Assembly: GCF_000721175.1 (NCBI RefSeq)
Contig: NZ_JOEZ01000009.1
Coordinates: 107,886 to 171,885, forward strand
DNA from: Streptomyces anulatus
Lineage (GTDB): Bacteria; Actinomycetota; Actinomycetes; Streptomycetales; Streptomycetaceae
DNA length: 64,000 nt
Reading direction: 5' to 3'
A program made the translations under genes and the position numbers. Positions 62,505 through 64,000 of this stretch are shown here, piece after piece. The notes beneath the pieces were generated by a model. That model made no database searches, was not told the DNA's origin, and was given only the letters and a program-made list of their open reading frames with translations. How positions within the stretch are numbered: the stretch's first letter is position 1; each line of letters opens with the position of its first letter.

Positions 62505-63056
62505 ATGTCCGATACCTTCACCACCACGGTCCTGAACATCACCACGGGTACGGCCGAGAGCGTCACGGACCTGACGCGCGCCTGCGAAGAATTCCTCACC
62601 CGCACCGCGCCCGGCCGCGACGGCCTGCTCAACGTCTTCGTCCCCCACGCCACGGCCGGCATCGCCGTACTGGAGACCGGCGCGGGCAGCGACGACGACC
62701 TCCTGGCCGCGCTCCACCACCTGCTCCCCGCCGACGACCGCTGGCAGCACCGCCACGGCAGCCCCGGCCACGGCCGCGACCACGTACTCCCGGCCCTGGT
62801 CCCGCCCCACGCCACGCTGCCGGTGATCGGCGGCCGACTGGAGCTGGGGACCTGGCAGTCGGTCTGCCTGGTCGAGTCGAGGGTCACCAACTTAGACAAC
62901 TCTGGGGCGGTGGAGTCCCTGGTTGAGCTGAAGCCTCAAGCTGCATGCCAGCCACCGCCGAGTGGAAGCAGTGCCTTCGCGCCCCCGGTACCCGCCCCAG
63001 CGGCCACGCCCTCTACGGCTCCGCTGGGTCGGGTCCGTCTTCTAGTGAGGCGTTGA
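62505..63056 (+). CDS. YjbQ/UPF0047 protein with aberrant C-terminus
   Basis: 183 aa. Residues 1-125 follow the family: LNVFVPHATAGIAVLETG, DDRWQHRHGS, GHGRDHVLPALVPPHATLPV, GTWQSVCLV. Homologues end soon after, with DTNVDNP and RxVxLSFL-type sequence. Here that end is replaced from about 62878 by unrelated sequence (ESRVTNLDNSGAVESLVE...) for ~55 residues. The junction marks the edge of foreign or rearranged DNA. Confidence 0.82.
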   Translation: MSDTFTTTVLNITTGTAESVTDLTRACEEFLTRTAPGRDGLLNVFVPHATAGIAVLETGAGSDDDLLAALHHLLPADDRWQHRHGSPGHGRDHVLPALVPPHATLPVIGGRLELGTWQSVCLVESRVTNLDNSGAVESLVELKPQAACQPPPSGSSAFAPPVPAPAATPSTAPLGRVRLLVRR

Positions 63057-63435
63057 GCACGCATACCTGGGCGGTGATCCCGCAGTCAGCTAGCGTTGCC
63101 GCGTGCTGGTGCAGGTCTTTACGGAGCCGCTCGGGTGTGTGGCGGGCCGACTTGGCTTGGCAGCTGTCGTCGTCGCTCCAGGCATTGCCGCCGCAGTAGA
63201 CAGCGATGTATACACCTGCTGACCCCCGTGGGCTTTTCAGGTAGCGCCGGAAGAGTTGGTCGGCGATAGCGGTGACGACTTCGGTGTGCCAGTTGCACTT
63301 CACCTCGCCAGGTACTGTCAGCGATTGGCCACTGGTGGTGCGGGCTTCGACCAGGAGGTCGGGGACGTCGCCAGATGTGTCACCCAGGCGCGGGTTGATC
63401 TCTACCTCACGCACCACGGCGGCCCGCTCCCGCAA
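63013..63435 (-). pseudogene. C-terminal part of a PD-(D/E)xK-like nuclease-domain protein
   Basis: 140 codons with only a TTG start. PDLLVEARTT ... VPGEVKCNW matches the (P)D-xn-ExK core of restriction-like nucleases. The segment AIADQLFRRYLKSPRGSAGVYIAVY is also typical of long defence-associated or NTPase proteins that carry such a domain at the C-terminus. The N-terminal part is missing; the frame overlaps the HTH fragment by 34 bases in another phase. Confidence 0.6.
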
Positions 63436-63608
63436 TCACTGTCGGCCCTGAAGCCCTCGCGGTCGAAGGAGAGGCCGAGGTGCTGCGCGTGATTCGTGAT
63501 GGTGCCGACGGACCAGCCCATCTGACGGGCGATCCCGTTGCGGTTGACGCCGTCGGCGTGAAGCTGACGCCGGATCGCTGCGTCCTCCGCGGAGAAGGTG
63601 CGGGCCAC
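63402..63608 (-). pseudogene. Truncated helix-turn-helix protein
   Basis: 68 codons. FSAEDAAIRRQLHADGVNRNGIARQMG ... (split) VGTITNHAQHLGLSFDREG is a Hin/homeodomain-like helix-turn-helix as in phage and plasmid proteins. After DREG the frame runs into the antisense of the nuclease fragment, so the natural C-terminus is lost at about 63440. Confidence 0.6.
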
Positions 63609-63699
63609 GGCCGGCTCACCCCCTCACGTACGCGCGGTGACGGGTGACTGGTCATGAAAAGGCGCTCATCATGTCGATGGGTATCCGTAGGCTCCGGCC

Positions 63700-63918
63700 A
63701 TGACAGATGACGAGTTGCCGGAGGCTGAAGATGACCGCCTCATGGCTGTGCCGATCACCGACCATTTTGCTCAGGCCGCAGCCCAGGTGCTGCGGGAGTA
63801 CCGGGAGATGGTCGAGGGAGGCATCACGCACCTAGAGCCGGATGCGGCATCGCCCTTTATGGCGGAGGTCGCCGCCATCAACAGCACGCCGGACCCGCTC
63901 GGGGGCCTTGACCCCTGA
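63700..63918 (+). CDS. Small acidic protein of unknown function
   Basis: 72 aa, acidic N-terminus (MTDDELPEAEDDRLMAV) and a helix with PITDHFAQAAAQVLREYREMV. TAGGCT lies about 6 bases before the ATG with no ribosome binding site, so it may be leaderless. Its stop TGA (63916-63918) lies at the apparent left edge of an insertion sequence. Confidence 0.5.
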   Translation: MTDDELPEAEDDRLMAVPITDHFAQAAAQVLREYREMVEGGITHLEPDAASPFMAEVAAINSTPDPLGGLDP

Positions 63919-64000
63919 TGTTGGACACACGAGACACTGGATCCTGAGGATCTGAGGACGGACATCTCGTGGTCATGAAGAACTACCCGCCTGAGTTCAA
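63919..64000 (+). mobile_element. Left end of an IS3-family insertion sequence, cut by the window
   Basis: The stretch after 63916 (tgttggacacacgagacactgg) looks like an IS terminal region, followed by gaggacgg and a transposase start. The element continues past the window end, so the right inverted repeat and target duplication cannot be seen. Confidence 0.55.
63969..64000 (+). CDS. IS3-family transposase OrfA, partial
   Basis: Only the first codons are in the window: VVMKNYPPEFK, matching the start of IS3-type OrfA proteins (MKNYPPEFKADAV...). GTG 63969 or ATG 63975. gaggacgg lies upstream. Confidence 0.65.
   Translation, partial: MVMKNYPPEF

Overview
The window is high-GC DNA with the codon habits, gene content and gene order of a Streptomyces chromosome. 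Pointers are strong third-position GC, many GTG/TTG starts, a whiJ/aba-type XRE-DUF397-ATPase trio, MurT/GatD, a c-di-AMP riboswitch before an NlpC/P60 hydrolase, and -10 boxes of the TAGRRT type. It reads as conserved core-to-arm chromosome. The right-hand 1 kb, from about 62.88 kb, is a scarred accessory edge that ends in a transposase.

Layout. 0-5 kb: GntR regulator, ROK regulator, a deletion scar joining a response-regulator remnant to a permease remnant, mug, purB. 5-10.7 kb: SGNH hydrolase, a pair of CNNM/CorC-type membrane proteins, GNAT, a small toxin-antitoxin operon, a methyltransferase. 10.7-15.5 kb: biotin genes bioB-bioA-bioD divergent from bioF. 15.5-20.2 kb: XRE/DUF397/anti-sigma-like ATPase locus, LysE remnant, riboswitch-controlled NlpC/P60 hydrolase, a ClpP paralogue with an altered triad, a solitary Phd-type antitoxin. 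20.3-25.5 kb: regulator remnants and the urease operon ureABCFGD behind a 31-bp palindrome. 25.5-32.7 kb: epimerase-like protein, acyltransferase, a 52-aa membrane protein, CtaG-like protein, pfkA, gatD-murT, def. 32.8-39.4 kb: TetR and acyl-CoA dehydrogenase, glutathione peroxidase, GNAT, ClC channel, a glycosidase remnant, DUF6011 protein, tesB; two copies of a ~165-bp repeat in opposite orientation lie here. 39.4-47.9 kb: Ski2-like helicase, YdjM-like protein, ATP-dependent DNA ligase, type II NADH dehydrogenase, spermidine-synthase-like membrane protein. 47.7-53 kb: heterodimeric ABC exporter and a GH109-type secreted protein. 53.3-58.7 kb: D-lactate-dehydrogenase-like flavo-iron-sulfur protein, MarR and a divergent ABC exporter. 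58.8-64 kb: unknown protein, a 19-residue peptide gene, MltG-like transglycosylase, flavin monooxygenase with a cysteine-type leader peptide, YjbQ protein with an aberrant tail, then chimeric HTH/nuclease fragments and the start of an IS3-type transposase.

How genes work together. Three pathway units are complete or nearly so: biotin ring closure (bioFADB), urease with its nickel chaperones, and the MurT/GatD lipid II amidation pair. Several loci keep a regulator beside its target with a visible dyad between them: TetR/acyl-CoA dehydrogenase, MarR/ABC exporter, and the toxin-antitoxin operon. Gene decay is a recurring theme. At two or more places only the 3' ends of two divergent genes remain, as expected after one deletion across a shared promoter region.

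Most noteworthy: the c-di-AMP riboswitch whose aptamer abuts the ribosome binding site; the ClpP paralogue with Gln in place of the catalytic His, sharing a promoter region with an orphan antitoxin; the complementary degeneracy of the two ABC subunits; the dispersed repeat that supplies stop codons to two neighbouring genes; the Cys-His-rich tail on BioB; and two tiny genes (a 19-aa hydrophobic peptide and a 33-aa Cys-type leader peptide).
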